From Persicobacter psychrovividus (lineage in GTDB: Bacteria > Bacteroidota > Bacteroidia > Cytophagales > Cyclobacteriaceae): DNA of 64,000 nt. The stretch is taken from NCBI RefSeq assembly GCF_036492425.1, contig NZ_AP025299.1:1-64000 (forward strand), written 5' to 3'. Shown here piece by piece: positions 16,450-27,400 of the stretch. A program made the position numbers and the translations under genes. Under the pieces are notes generated by a model. It saw only the letters and a program-made list of their open reading frames with translations. It ran no database searches and had not been told where the DNA came from. Each line of letters starts with the position of its first letter. The stretch's first letter is position 1.

Positions 16450-16474
16450 TCAAGTTCTCAAAATGATAACTTGC
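16450..16474 (+). repeat. Candidate parS site 3
   Basis: Third identical copy of the 25-base element, 68 bases before the start of the small gene at 16542. The three sites span about 720 bases. Confidence 0.7.
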
Positions 16475-16541
16475 TTTTTCAGTCTGTGAAATATTTCCTT
16501 TTTGTGGACCATTTCGGCATCTTTGTAAAAACAACAGGCAG

Positions 16542-16856
16542 ATGTCCGACAAACTTTTAAATCCCACACATCAATTAATTGAACAGCATTTGGGGGCACT
16601 CACCAAAAATGAGGAGTTGCCAGAAGATATGCAACAACTGACCGAATGGCTGTATCATCGGGTGAAATACATGTTGGCACACGAGCAGGAACAGCTTGCA
16701 CAGGCCATGTATCGTATTGACGTTGCTGAGCCATTATTTCATGAAGCGCTAAGTGGAATTCCCTCTGCTGATGTAGCGGCCAATTTGACCAAGTTGATTC
16801 TTGACCGTGAACAAAAGAAAGCCTATTGGAGAGAAAAGTACAAGAATGGAATTTAA
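16542..16856 (+). CDS. Small conserved-looking protein next to the parS candidates
   Basis: A 104-residue, acidic, mainly helical protein without signal peptide or membrane segment. The N-terminal part is rich in Leu/Glu/Gln, and the end is basic (DREQKKAYWREKYKNG). I recognise no family. Codon use looks normal for the window and the frame is clean, so it is probably real. Its place at the end of the partition region, just behind the third repeat, suggests a helper in segregation or copy control, but that is only position. Confidence 0.6.
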   Translation: MSDKLLNPTHQLIEQHLGALTKNEELPEDMQQLTEWLYHRVKYMLAHEQEQLAQAMYRIDVAEPLFHEALSGIPSADVAANLTKLILDREQKKAYWREKYKNGI

Positions 16857-17003
16857 GGATGCGCTCCAGTGTATAAAGGCCGTCCGAATATTCTTGTCGC
16901 AAAGTCCCTCCCCTCTTCCCTATCGAAAATCAGTCTAATGAATTAAAATGTACTCGGATTTTCACGTGCCTATATCATCGTCATGGAGTGTAATTAACGG
17001 CTG

Positions 17004-17723
17004 CTATTTGAATTTCAGTTTATGATTGAACATGAATAGCATGCGATGATCGACCATTTTGTTCTCGAAAATAATATTCATATAGCCAAATTGCATATCG
17101 ATATTTGGCGTGAACTGATAGCCGACCATGCCATATAATCGATTTTGGGAAACTGCAATGTCGGGGCTTGCATCGACCATAATCTCATTTCCAATGTTTG
17201 AAAAAATGGAGCCCTGCTCGCCATTACCTTTATTGAGGGGGACTTTTACCTGAATACGGTACCGTGCGCGTTGTTTGTGTAAATCCTCTCCCTTGTCGAA
17301 ATACCGGAATTCATAACGGTAGCGGTGCTGAAATTTTATCCGGTTTATTTTTGAGGTCAGTATTCCCTGAAGGGTCAGGCGATATTCCTGTTTGGCTGCT
17401 CTTGGCATATCCTCCAAAGGATAATTCCAACTCCGGTGATATTCATTCCCGATCCAGAATGTAAACTGGTCAGCAATTTTATAACCAATATAGGGGCGAA
17501 TAAAAAAGGTCTGCGGATCGGTGACGGGGTTGTAGGTTCGTGTCTGACTTTCCAGAAACAATAACCATCGGTCTTTATAATGAAATGTACCATTATATAT
17601 GAACCAGGAGCCGAAGTCTGGACGGTCAGTCTGCGCTACTGCGCCACCCGTGGGTGCCCATAAATACAGCATGGAAAATAAACAGAGGATCAGGAATTTT
17701 TTAATGGGTAGCGCTGGTATCAT
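17004..17723 (-). CDS. DUF2490 outer-membrane protein
   Basis: A 239-residue protein with a signal peptide (about residues 1-30, ending near GGAVAQ) and a beta-barrel-like body rich in aromatic residues. It has the DUF2490 features: FGSWFIYNGTFHYKDRW at the start, FFIRPYIGYKIADQ and WIGNEYHRSWNY in the middle, RYRYEFRYF later, and a final Phe-rich strand ending in KFK. The family is found in outer membranes of Bacteroidota and has no agreed function. No partner gene is adjacent. Confidence 0.8.
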   Translation of the reverse strand: MIPALPIKKFLILCLFSMLYLWAPTGGAVAQTDRPDFGSWFIYNGTFHYKDRWLLFLESQTRTYNPVTDPQTFFIRPYIGYKIADQFTFWIGNEYHRSWNYPLEDMPRAAKQEYRLTLQGILTSKINRIKFQHRYRYEFRYFDKGEDLHKQRARYRIQVKVPLNKGNGEQGSIFSNIGNEIMVDASPDIAVSQNRLYGMVGYQFTPNIDMQFGYMNIIFENKMVDHRMLFMFNHKLKFK

Positions 17724-18701
17724 AATTAATTATCGAGTGGTTCATCAGTTGATCAAACAAGTATTTATAGAAGGAAAGTGTTCAGTTCGTCTCCCTTAGT
17801 TCTACGCAAATCAGGGGTGATTTTGCTAAAATGGATTCCTTACTAAGCATCCTTATTCGATGTGGTATTTTTGAGGATGAATAATTATTGGTCAGTCTGC
17901 GTTTTCTGAAAATAGCTTGGTCAAGCTAAAAATTATGAGTCAAAAATCCATCATTTTTTTATCAGGAATTGAGGCATGCATCAGGCGACAGCAGCATTTT
18001 ATTTTTGATAAAACAGCGTGACATTTTCACCTTAATTTTAAGGAGCAATTGAGCGCATTACGAGCTGAGGGTAATCTAAGGTTTGATGCGCACTCATGAT
18101 AGAAAAGTGCAGTTGGGCCCTATCACGTAAGGTGCGCCCGCGATAGGAAAAAGGAGTCTGCCTTGCCGTGGTTATGGACTCACATCATTTCGATGAATTT
18201 TGTTATTTTGCTCGTGCTGATCAACGGTGTTTAACGTAATCAGTGGGGGCAATTCAATGGTTTTTTTTGACGCTTCTGTGAGTGTCTTTGTTGTCAGCTA
18301 AAATAACTGAGCGGAGGCTGCATTTCACGGAAAAAATAGGGGTGGTTGACCATTATTATACTTTTTGGGGCTTTTGTTCAGTATATAAAAGGGTCAAATT
18401 TCAGCAGTAAGGATATAGGGTTTTGCGGAGAATTGACCTTTTAAAGTTGGTGCGCTGCCTGAGGCTACTTTAGAGGTATATTCACATTTTGAAGGCTTGC
18501 ATTCTAAGGCAAAAGCGGTTAAATTGCGATCGATTGCATTTTGAAGCTCAGTGGACGATAACGATTTTTTACTGAGCGTTTAGGATGCGTGAGATGGAAA
18601 GGCCTGAATTTTCTTCCATTAGGATTTTTTAGACTCCTGTAAGAGAATGTCAGCACTATATAATTGGTTATTTTTTTATTCGTTTTTTTAAATTTTACAT
18701 T
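17724..18701. other. Long gene-free stretch with the kdgK regulatory region
   Basis: Almost 1 kb without a credible gene on either strand. The only clear signal is the operator-like palindrome at 18525-18538. It also contains GC-rich pieces around 18110-18150 with small inverted repeats. It may hold promoters for both flanking genes and a long leader for kdgK. Confidence 0.5.
18525..18538. promoter_or_regulatory. LacI-type operator candidate upstream of kdgK
   Basis: TGCGATCGATTGCA differs by one base from an ideal TGCAATCGATTGCA palindrome and shares the CGATTG core with the three sites at the kdu operon. It lies 164 bases before the KDG kinase start and links that gene to the same regulator. 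Confidence 0.6.
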
Positions 18702-19739
18702 ATGACAAAGGTAGTCACTTTTGGAGAGATCATGTTGCGTTTGGCAACCCCTGGTTATTTGCGTTTTCACCAAGCAAATGAGTTCGAAGCAACTTACGGT
18801 GGTGGTGAGTCTAACGTAGCCGTTTCATTGGCAAATTACGGTATGGATGCAGAGTTTGTAACTCGTCTTCCAAAAAATGATATCGGTGATGCTGCGATCA
18901 AAAAATTGCGTTCTTACAACGTGGAGACTAAAAACATCGCTTTGGGCGGTGACCGCGTAGGGATCTACTTCCTGGAAACAGGTGCTGTAGCTCGTGGTTC
19001 TAAAGTCGTTTATGACCGTGCCAACTCTGCTATTGCTGAGATCACACCGGGCATGATCAACTGGAAAGAAGTTTTCGCTGATGCTACTTGGTTCCACTGG
19101 ACAGGAATCACGCCAGCGTTGTCGCAAGGTGCTGCTGATGCTTTGAAAGAAGCTTTGGAAGTTGCTCAGGACATGGGCGTAACTGTTTCATGTGACTTGA
19201 ACTACCGCGCTAAATTGTGGAAATACGGAAAAGCTTGTCATGAAGTAATGCCAGCATTGGTTGCTCTGACAGACGTTGTTTTGGGTAACGAAGAAGATGC
19301 TGAAATGGCATTGCATATTTCTCCTGACGGTGTGGACGTAACAGGTGGTCATGTAGATGGCGAAGCTTATTTGTCTGTATCTAAAAAGATCATGGAGAAA
19401 TTCCCAAAAGTGAAGAAAGTAATCACTACGCTTCGTGGTTCTATCAACGCCAACCACAACACTTGGGAAGGTGTATTGTATGACGGTAAAACGTTGTTCA
19501 AATCTGCTCGCAAATACGATATCACGCACATCGTTGACCGTGTAGGTGGTGGAGATTCTTTCATGGGTGGATTGATCTACGGATTGAACACTTACACGGA
19601 AGATGATCAAAAAGCATTGGACTTCGCCGTAGCTGCATCATGTTTGAAACACACGATCAAAGGTGATTTCAACTTGGTAACGGTTGACGAAGTAGAGAAA
19701 TTGATGGGTGGTGACGCTTCAGGTCGCGTAGCTCGATAG
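18702..19739 (+). CDS. kdgK: 2-keto-3-deoxygluconate kinase (PfkB family)
   Basis: A 345-residue sugar kinase that should phosphorylate KDG to KDPG with ATP. PfkB marks are VTFGEIMLRLATPG at the N-terminus, YGGGESNVAVSLANYG for substrate binding, and VDRVGGGDSFMGGLIYGL near the end with the catalytic Asp in GGGDS. The start ATG follows an AT-rich leader. The next gene, KDPG aldolase, lies 155 bases downstream, so the two may be transcribed together. Codons are unusually uniform (TTG for Leu, GGT for Gly, AAC for Asn), unlike the neighbouring genes, as expected for strong expression or a separate origin. Confidence 0.92.
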   Translation: MTKVVTFGEIMLRLATPGYLRFHQANEFEATYGGGESNVAVSLANYGMDAEFVTRLPKNDIGDAAIKKLRSYNVETKNIALGGDRVGIYFLETGAVARGSKVVYDRANSAIAEITPGMINWKEVFADATWFHWTGITPALSQGAADALKEALEVAQDMGVTVSCDLNYRAKLWKYGKACHEVMPALVALTDVVLGNEEDAEMALHISPDGVDVTGGHVDGEAYLSVSKKIMEKFPKVKKVITTLRGSINANHNTWEGVLYDGKTLFKSARKYDITHIVDRVGGGDSFMGGLIYGLNTYTEDDQKALDFAVAASCLKHTIKGDFNLVTVDEVEKLMGGDASGRVAR

Positions 19740-19757
19740 TCAAATCTCATACCGTAC

Positions 19758-19777
19758 GGACGTTGCATGCAACGTCC
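19758..19777. repeat. 20-bp perfect palindrome, copy 2
   Basis: GGACGTTGCATGCAACGTCC again, between kdgK and the aldolase gene. As at 3.75 kb, an ATCTGTGGAA-type word pair lies nearby (19844-19861), so the same two small repeats sit together at both places. Confidence 0.75.
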
Positions 19778-19894
19778 CTACATTATTCTATTTTTAAAAT
19801 TCACACCGTTTGCTATTCCTCGCGTTATTCACTTTTCATAATAATCTGTGGAAATCTGTGGACATCATAACGGTGATCAAAATATATTCCAGTA

Positions 19895-20566
19895 ATGGCA
19901 AAATTCACAAGAATTGAAGTCGCTCAGAAGATGAAAGAAACAGGGATGATTCCTGTATTCTTCCACAAAGACTTGGACGTTTGTAAGCAAGTATTGAAAG
20001 CTACTTACGATGGTGGAGCACGTGTATTTGAATTCGTAAACCGTGGCGATTTCGCTCACGAGGTTTTTGGCGAATTGATCAAATGGGCAGCTACTGAAAC
20101 CCCAGAAATGATTTTGGGTATTGGTTCTGTGGTTGATGCCCCAACAACAGCATTGTACATCCAATTGGGTGCAAACTTCGTGGTTTCTCCAATCATGAAC
20201 CCAGAGATGGCCAAAGTATGTAACCGTCGCAAGATCGCCTGGTCTCCAGGTTGTGGTTCTTTGTCTGAGATTTCTCAGGCGGAAGAATTGGGTTGCGAGG
20301 TAGTGAAAATCTTCCCTGGTCAGCAAGTAGGTGGTCCTGAGTTCGTGAAAGCGGTAAAAGGTCCTTTCCCATGGTCATCGATCATGCCAACAGGTGGTGT
20401 GAAGCCTGAGCGTGAGAACTTGACAGAGTGGTTCAATGCAGGAGTTCACTGTGTAGGAATGGGATCGCAATTGATGATCAAAGATGCTGATGGCAACTTT
20501 GATTTGGAGGCGATCAAGAATAAAACAAATGAAGCTTTGATGATTATCGCTGAGCTTCGCGGATAA
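19895..20566 (+). CDS. eda: KDPG aldolase (bifunctional 4-hydroxy-2-oxoglutarate/KDPG aldolase)
   Basis: A 223-residue class I aldolase that splits KDPG into pyruvate and glyceraldehyde 3-phosphate. The Schiff-base Lys is K138 in EVVKIFPGQ. The block RVFEFVNRG, and SPGCGSLSEI and MPTGGVKPE, are the other conserved parts. Together with KduI, KduD and KdgK it completes the route from unsaturated uronates to central metabolism. It shares the codon style of kdgK. A strong terminator follows 21 bases after the stop. Confidence 0.93.
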   Translation: MAKFTRIEVAQKMKETGMIPVFFHKDLDVCKQVLKATYDGGARVFEFVNRGDFAHEVFGELIKWAATETPEMILGIGSVVDAPTTALYIQLGANFVVSPIMNPEMAKVCNRRKIAWSPGCGSLSEISQAEELGCEVVKIFPGQQVGGPEFVKAVKGPFPWSSIMPTGGVKPERENLTEWFNAGVHCVGMGSQLMIKDADGNFDLEAIKNKTNEALMIIAELRG

Positions 20567-20587
20567 TTAACGAATCCGTAGACAGAA

Positions 20588-20621
20588 GGCACTATCCCGA
20601 ATTGGGGTAGTGCCTTTTTTT
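20588..20621 (+). terminator. Terminator after the KDPG aldolase gene
   Basis: GGCACTATCCC and GGGGTAGTGCC form an 11-pair stem (one wobble) around GAATT, followed by seven T. The group II intron begins two bases after the T run. Confidence 0.92.
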
Positions 20622-20622
20622 G

Positions 20623-21272
20623 GTGCGCCGTGCATGGCGATTAACTAATCGGTGCAAGTCCGTAGTGGGGGTTAGTAGTGCCAACCACATAGCAGAAGGC
20701 AAGGGTGTTTACCGTGAGGTATAATCTGAAGGAAGCTGTATGCAAATCTCTGGCCTGAGGGACACGAACATCATGAGGCAGTGTTGTCTGGATAAGTTTG
20801 CCAAACAAAACGAAGTCCAAAACTACTCGGAAGGCAATGCTGTAAATGGTGCAGGTAGATGGAGAGAAAGTTAAGTCGTCTTACCGCGGGAGGTCTCGCA
20901 GACAGTAATACCTGGTCGAAAAAGGTTTATTGCGAGAAGTCAGCAGAGGTCATAGTACATAGAGGCAATGAGCTGTAAGAACTACAGAGGTCTCACAATC
21001 TATGGAAGGACTGAATCTTGTCAGATTTTCAACTGAAAGTTACTGTAAAGCAGATGATAGCAGATGCCCGAAAGGGACTCCTTACTGGAAGATAGGACGG
21101 AATCCGAAAATAGGTAAGAGTGTTTATGCCGAAAGATAACGACAGGAAATGAAAGTCATTGAGGTTAATAATTTCAAGACAAGAAACCGCCCTGTACGGA
21201 TCCGTATGCAGGGTGGTGTGGGAGGTGTACTGGTGAAAGAGGAAATTTTCTTTCACCAGCCATCTACCCGAT
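20623..21272 (+). mobile_element. Group II intron without a reverse transcriptase gene
   Basis: The 5' end reads GTGCGCCGTGCATGGCGA, the usual GUGYG start, followed by the long structured domain I typical of bacterial group II introns (AATCGGTGCAAGTCCG, GAGGGACACGAAC, GAAGTCAGCAGAGGTCATAG). Near the 3' end, ACCGCCCTGTACGGATCCG and TATGCAGGGTGGTGTG form domain V. A domain VI hairpin (ACTGGTGAAAG and CTTTCACCAG) follows, with the end CATCTACCCGAT. The interval between domain III and V, where the reverse transcriptase/maturase gene normally lies, is only about 170 bases and codes for nothing. The intron could therefore splice or move only with a maturase supplied from elsewhere. It sits immediately behind a terminator, in the same orientation. 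Exact ends are by motif. Confidence 0.82.
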
Positions 21273-21438
21273 TGCCGTTAAGAAATAGGGGGGACGGTAT
21301 CAATTTTTCCTACAATTATCTGATCATAGTAATAGGGTGAGGGTAACTTTAGGGATTATTGATTGCTATAATTATAATTTTTATTCCTCATTTTAAATTG
21401 ATCTAAAGTGGTGGTACACTGTTTGATATGCCATTGAT

Positions 21439-21446
21439 TACTTTTG
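21439..21446 (+). promoter_or_regulatory. -7 promoter element for the adhesin operon
   Basis: TACTTTTG matches TAnnTTTG and lies 37 bases before the adhesin start codon. No convincing -33 element was found at the usual distance. Confidence 0.45.
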
Positions 21447-21482
21447 TTAGTCATTGTTAATCAATGAACTTTACCTACTACC

Positions 21483-24400
21483 ATGAAAAAAAAATACAAT
21501 GCCACAAGTGGTCAACAGTCTTTATGCAAAGGGTTTTTACTGCTTGTTTTGATATCATTTTACTCCTTCCTGAAAGTGTATGCTCAGGAAAGCAACATCC
21601 ATTATATTCCGCCTTTCTTTTGTGAAAAGACGGTTGATGATCAAGCTCATGATTATTATGGAAAGACATGGAAAGATAATAGAGGCCGTACCCATCATGA
21701 GCACAGCGTGTCAATCACAGCAGATGTAAACGAACACTTCGCCATCCTGTCAACCAACTCAGCAAGTCCGATGACGGTCAAAATGGGTTATTATCGCAAT
21801 GGTGTTTTAGTTCCATTAAAAACCTATACCATCAGCAAAAGTCACCCTGAACGAATCAAATTGGCCGATTATAAAAAGGGAGCAGATAAGGTTCAAGAAA
21901 CCCCAATTTTTGGCGATAACAGGAAGGAAGACTTTAACATTTCCGATGGAAGCGGAGGACATCACAGTTCTAAAGAATTTAAAAATAAAGACCTGCTGTT
22001 GATCACGGAGAAAAACCTGACTGGCCACGTGATTTCTGGTGGTAGTTTGGTGTTCGAAGCCGCAGACCCTATGAAGACTTTCTTTGTGAACATCACCCAC
22101 CTGTCATCTCCTCAGGCGGGTATTATGGCATCCAAAGGGGAGTTCGCCGCAGGGACAAATTTCTATACGGGGCATATCGTTTCCGGATCAGATAATATCG
22201 ATGGCCGCCGGAATGATTTCATTTCTATCATGGCGTTGGAAGATGGTACGCAGGTGTCGATTGAGAACCTGAATGGTTTTGATTTTTACAATCCCAAAAC
22301 CAAAAAATATGATTTGTTGCACAAATTGAATGGTACGCCTATTATTATGAATAAAGGGGATAGCTATGTTTTGGGCTATCACTTTGCGGATGCCATGGAT
22401 AAGACCCGCTTTCCTTATGGGGTGAAGGATGTGAACAAAGCCAATGGTACACACATCTTCACCAATGGCAAAAAAATTGTGGTCAATTCGGGATCCTGGT
22501 GTGCGGGAGGGCCACGGCGTGATCAGGTAAGTAGTCGTTATGGTCATGATATTGGTATTGATCAGTTGGTGCCGACCAATTATGTCGGGCAGCGATATAT
22601 TGTAGCCCGTGGTCCGGGGGAAAAAGCCTTTCCCGCCATTGAGCAAGTTATGGTGGTTGCGACAAAAGATGGTTCAACTTTGAAGGTTAATGGTCAAGAT
22701 TATGATCACGGAAGCGTAAAAAATGCAGGACAGTACTGGATCGTGACAAATAATCAGTACCAAGGACAGGGCACGGATAAGTACATGTACATTGAAAGTT
22801 CATTTCCAGTTTATGTTTATCAGACTTTGGCAGGGTCAAACGAAAGTGGCCATGGGCAAAATACACCTGGAATGTTTTTAGTGCCTCGTTTGAATTGTAA
22901 TGGAGCGCATGAGGTTAATATTTCTTATGCCAATACCCTTGGTTCGCCTCAGGTACGGGTGATCGCAAGAACGAATAAAATACAGTATCAGGTGAATGGA
23001 GGAGCAGAGCAATATGCCCAAAATCCTGTGAAGGTGGCTGAAACCACTGAAGCTGTTCAGGGTAGACAAGGCCAATCTGCTGATTCAATTTCGTGGTATG
23101 TATTCAAAATTTCTCCTACCAGTAAGGCTGAAAGTATTCGGGTTTGGGCGCCCGACAAGGTCAGTCCAGTAAACGTCGCATTGACCATCAGTAACAAGGA
23201 TATTGGTGCTGGTGGCTTTTATTCAGGTTTTGGTACGGTACCTGAATCCCTGACGGCTCCGGATGTGGATCTGATGGGGGTGAGTGCGCATGCACCAAAA
23301 ATTCAAATTAACCACCCGTCGCCAATGTACCGTTATGAGTGGTATAAAAATGACTCTTTGGTAAGTTCGGGAATGGATCAAAGTAGCTTTCAGATTACCG
23401 AACCTGCTGACTACCGCGTGGTGGCTTTGACGGCCTGCGGTAGCCGTACTTATCCTTCGAAAGTCATCTCGATCTTGCCAAATGTTAAACTGAGCAGGGA
23501 TCAGATTCATGTCAAAGAAGGGACGGACACCACCTTTGAATTGGACCTGAAACGAGTGCAAGCCTACGGACGAGATATTACCTTTGATTATAAACTGGAA
23601 TATGGTACCGCTTCTGATAAAGACATCAGCCTTTTAACGACAGGGCATGCGAAGATAAGCCCTCAAGACGATCATTTTCGGTTTAATTTTCAGATTAACG
23701 ATGACAGGATTGATGAGCGTGAAGAGGTGGCTCATTTACATATCTTCAATGTAAAAAATGCCCTTACCGGAAAAAGGGGTAATGAACTTATAATTCCGAT
23801 CATTATTGAGGACAATGATAACCCTCCGGAGGTGAAGGTCATGGTGAAAAAAAACACCGTGAAAGAGGGGGTAGATTCAAACATGAATTTTGATATCTCC
23901 CTGACGGACGCAAGAGGTAAGGTGGTGAGTTCAGACAGGGCAATAAAGATAAATTACGTTATTTTACCAACTCAGGGCGCCCATCCCGCAACCCTGAATG
24001 ATGATTATGATTGTCCGGCAGGTGTTCGTGGGGCACTGACCTATGCTCCCGGAGAAACGGCAAAGCAATTGACGGTAGCAATACATGACGATCAGATTGC
24101 AGAGTTTGAGGAAGGATTTCAGTTGGTGTTGTCTCACCCGATTAATGCTTCACTGAAGAATCCTAATGGTGCTGGCTTGACCAATAAATTGGTGCAAACA
24201 GTAAAAATCGAGGACAATGATGTTGCCAGTATTGCGCTTTCCGCCAAGCCCGTAGTAGAGGGGGAAGAGGTTCATTTCAAAGGTCAGGTTTTGGTGAATG
24301 GACAGCCGGGAATTAGCGATCAGGAAATTTCCTTTCAATGTTACGTAAAGAACGGTACTGCTAAAATGGTGGCACATCGTCCGGCATCGCCAAATGGTGA

Positions 24401-27400
24401 TCAGGATTTTATTGCAACACCTATCGAATCAACGGTAAAAGTCCCACCGCATCATACCAATTTTGATTTCGCCTCATACCCCGCTTTGGTGGATCAGACG
24501 CCCGAACCTGCTGAGACTTTTCAGTTAATTGCTGAAAACTATAAAAATGCAGATGCCACGCTTTCCACGCAAACCTTTGATGCCATTATCAATGATAAAG
24601 GAGCCAAAGGGGATTTTTATGTTCAGCCCGTTACTGTAATGGAGGGACAAAAAATGGTATTTAAAGTTATGTTGACCAAAGCGCTGGGAGGGACCATGAC
24701 AGTGCATTATAATTTGGATGCCAGTCAGTCAGATGGAAGAGCTCAAGCCGGAAACGGGGCACTGACTTTCCACAAAAATGAGGTGGAGAAAACCATCGCG
24801 ATAAATACAATTGATGATAATAAAGTCAATGCGGCGGGTTCGGTCAAATTAGTTTTGACTACCAATTCTCAGTTGATGGCTCCTGCTCATACAGATTTTA
24901 CTGGAACCATTTTAGATAATGATGAAACACCCGATGCCAAGGACGACCTTTTCTCCTTTTTGGAAACAGACGGAGGAAATGTTTATCATGGTAATGTAGG
25001 GGATAATGATCTGGGTAAAAGTGCACATCCGATTTTTACCGTAGATGCTACCAACCTGCAAGCCATTCAGGCTCATGGTGATTTTAAATTTAATGCCGAT
25101 GGCTCTTTTACATTCAAGCCATTCAAGGATTATTTTGGGAGCACAGACCTTCATTATTCTTTAAAAACAAATGTAGGAACCGCCGCAGCGGTGGCAACCA
25201 TTGAAATAACCGACGTGAATGATTTTCCTGTTGCAAGTAATGAAGGCTTTACAATTGATGAAGGGCAAACGGTAACCAAAAACTTTAAAGTCTCTGGATT
25301 GGGTGATGGCGGAATTGTATATAAAATTGAAAAACAGCCAAAATACGGAAAGGTTGTGATTACAGATCCAAAGACTGGAGAGTACCAATTTACTGGGGCT
25401 CAGGATGTACATAAACAGGATCAATTTACCTATTCGGTGACTGATCAAAATGGAGATCATGCAGAGGCGACCATTACTTTTGATGTCAATTATGTCAATA
25501 ATCACGCACCAGTAGCGGTGGACGATCAGCAAACAGTGGAGTCTCATTTGGCTACTTTTATTAAAGTTTTTCAAAATGATAAGGACGGTGATGGCTCAGA
25601 TGTTCTGAAAAGTGAGATTGTTCAGTTCCCTGAAAAACCCCAACATGGGGTGGTCATATGCGATGCTTCTACCAATTATAAGGTAGAATATATGTCGTTT
25701 GCAGGATATGTGGGACCGGATAAGTTTACCTATAAGTTCATGGATAAAAAGGATGGTAAGGGCAATCAACTTTGGTCGAATGAAGCGACAGTGCATCTTA
25801 TGGTTGAAGACAACACACCTCCTGTTTTGGTTACCCGAGATACGACCGTCTATATGGGCACCGACGGAAAGGCATTGATTGATTCGAACCTGTTGGTCAA
25901 AAGTGTTACCGATAATAGTGGATCACCTATTTTACCGAAAGTGAACCCGAGTGTTTTGACAATAGTGGGAGTAACGCAGGTTCAGGTTACCGCCACCGAT
26001 CATGCGAATAACAGCGTTACCCAGCCCGCTTTGGTGCTTGTGAAGGATTCTATACCCCCATCATTGGCCCTGAAAGGACAAACACACGAACTGACAGCGA
26101 ATAACCAGTTTGTTTTGAGCCCGTCCTTGCTGCATCAGCTGATCGTTTCGGCCACAGATAATAGTGGTTCGGTAGATGCAACAATTTTGCCCGCAGGAGC
26201 ACCTTCAGGTACGGCCTTTACTATTAAAGGATTGAGCCCTCAATCTTCGGGTATTGATATTGGAACAGGAATTACCCTCACGGGGAAAGGCGATCATGAG
26301 CTGATTGTTTCCGTGATTGACGGATCGAATAATAAAATAGAGAAGCGGGTTACCATTACTTTGACAGATAAAACCCCTCCCGTGGTAGTAATCAATCCCC
26401 TAACCGTTCCATTGGGTACGAATGGCGCTGTAACTTTGAGCCCATCACAGATTTCGGGTCTTGGTTTGGGCACAAAAGATAACAGTGGCGCGACGCCAAC
26501 ATTTACAGTAGATAAAAGCCATTTCACGCATACGGGAACTTATCATGTTACCTTGACAGCGACCGACGGCTCGGGCAATAAAACCACGAAGCAGGTTCCG
26601 GTAACGGTAATCGATACGACCAAACCGGAGGCTAAAGCGAAAGATATTAAAGTCTATTTGGATAAAGATGGCAAGGTAACGATCACGCCTCAGCAGGTGG
26701 ATAATGGGTCGAAAGACAACAGCGGCATCGCTCCAATTTTGACACTGGACAAGACAGATTTCACGTCACAGAATTTGGGTGTGAACCCGGTAGTTTTGAT
26801 GGCGACGGACAGCTCATCGAACTTCATGACGGCGAGTGCAACGGTTCAAGTTTTGGATAGCATCGTGCCAGTGATGGTCGTTAATCCACTAACCGTTCCA
26901 TTGGATAAAAATGGACAGGTCACTTTGAGCCCATCTCAGATTTCGGGTCTTGGCTTGGGCACAAAAGATAACAGTGGCGCGACGCCAACATTCACGGTGG
27001 ATAAAAGCCATTTTACGCATACGGGAACCTACAAGGTTACTTTGACAGCGACCGATGGTTCGGGCAATAAAATCACGAAGCAGGTTCCGGTTACGGTAGT
27101 CGATACGACCAAACCGGAAGCTAAAGCGAAGGATATCAAAGTCTATCTGGACAAAGACGGCAAGGTATCAATCACGCCTCAGCAAGTAGATAATGGTTCG
27201 AAAGACAACAGCGGCATTGCTCCGATTTTGACCTTGGACAAGACCCATTTCACGGCTCAGAATTTGGGTGTGAACCCCGTAGTTTTGACGGCGACGGACA
27301 GCTCGAATAATGTGATGACCGCCTCAGCACAAGTTACAGTTTTGGATAGCATAGCACCAGTGATGGTGGTTAATCCACTAACCGTTCCATTGGATAAAAA

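Noticed and set aside
21149-21340. Small frame inside and beyond the 3' end of the group II intron as a maturase remnant
   Set aside because: Its translation shows no maturase or reverse transcriptase motif, and it crosses domains V and VI.
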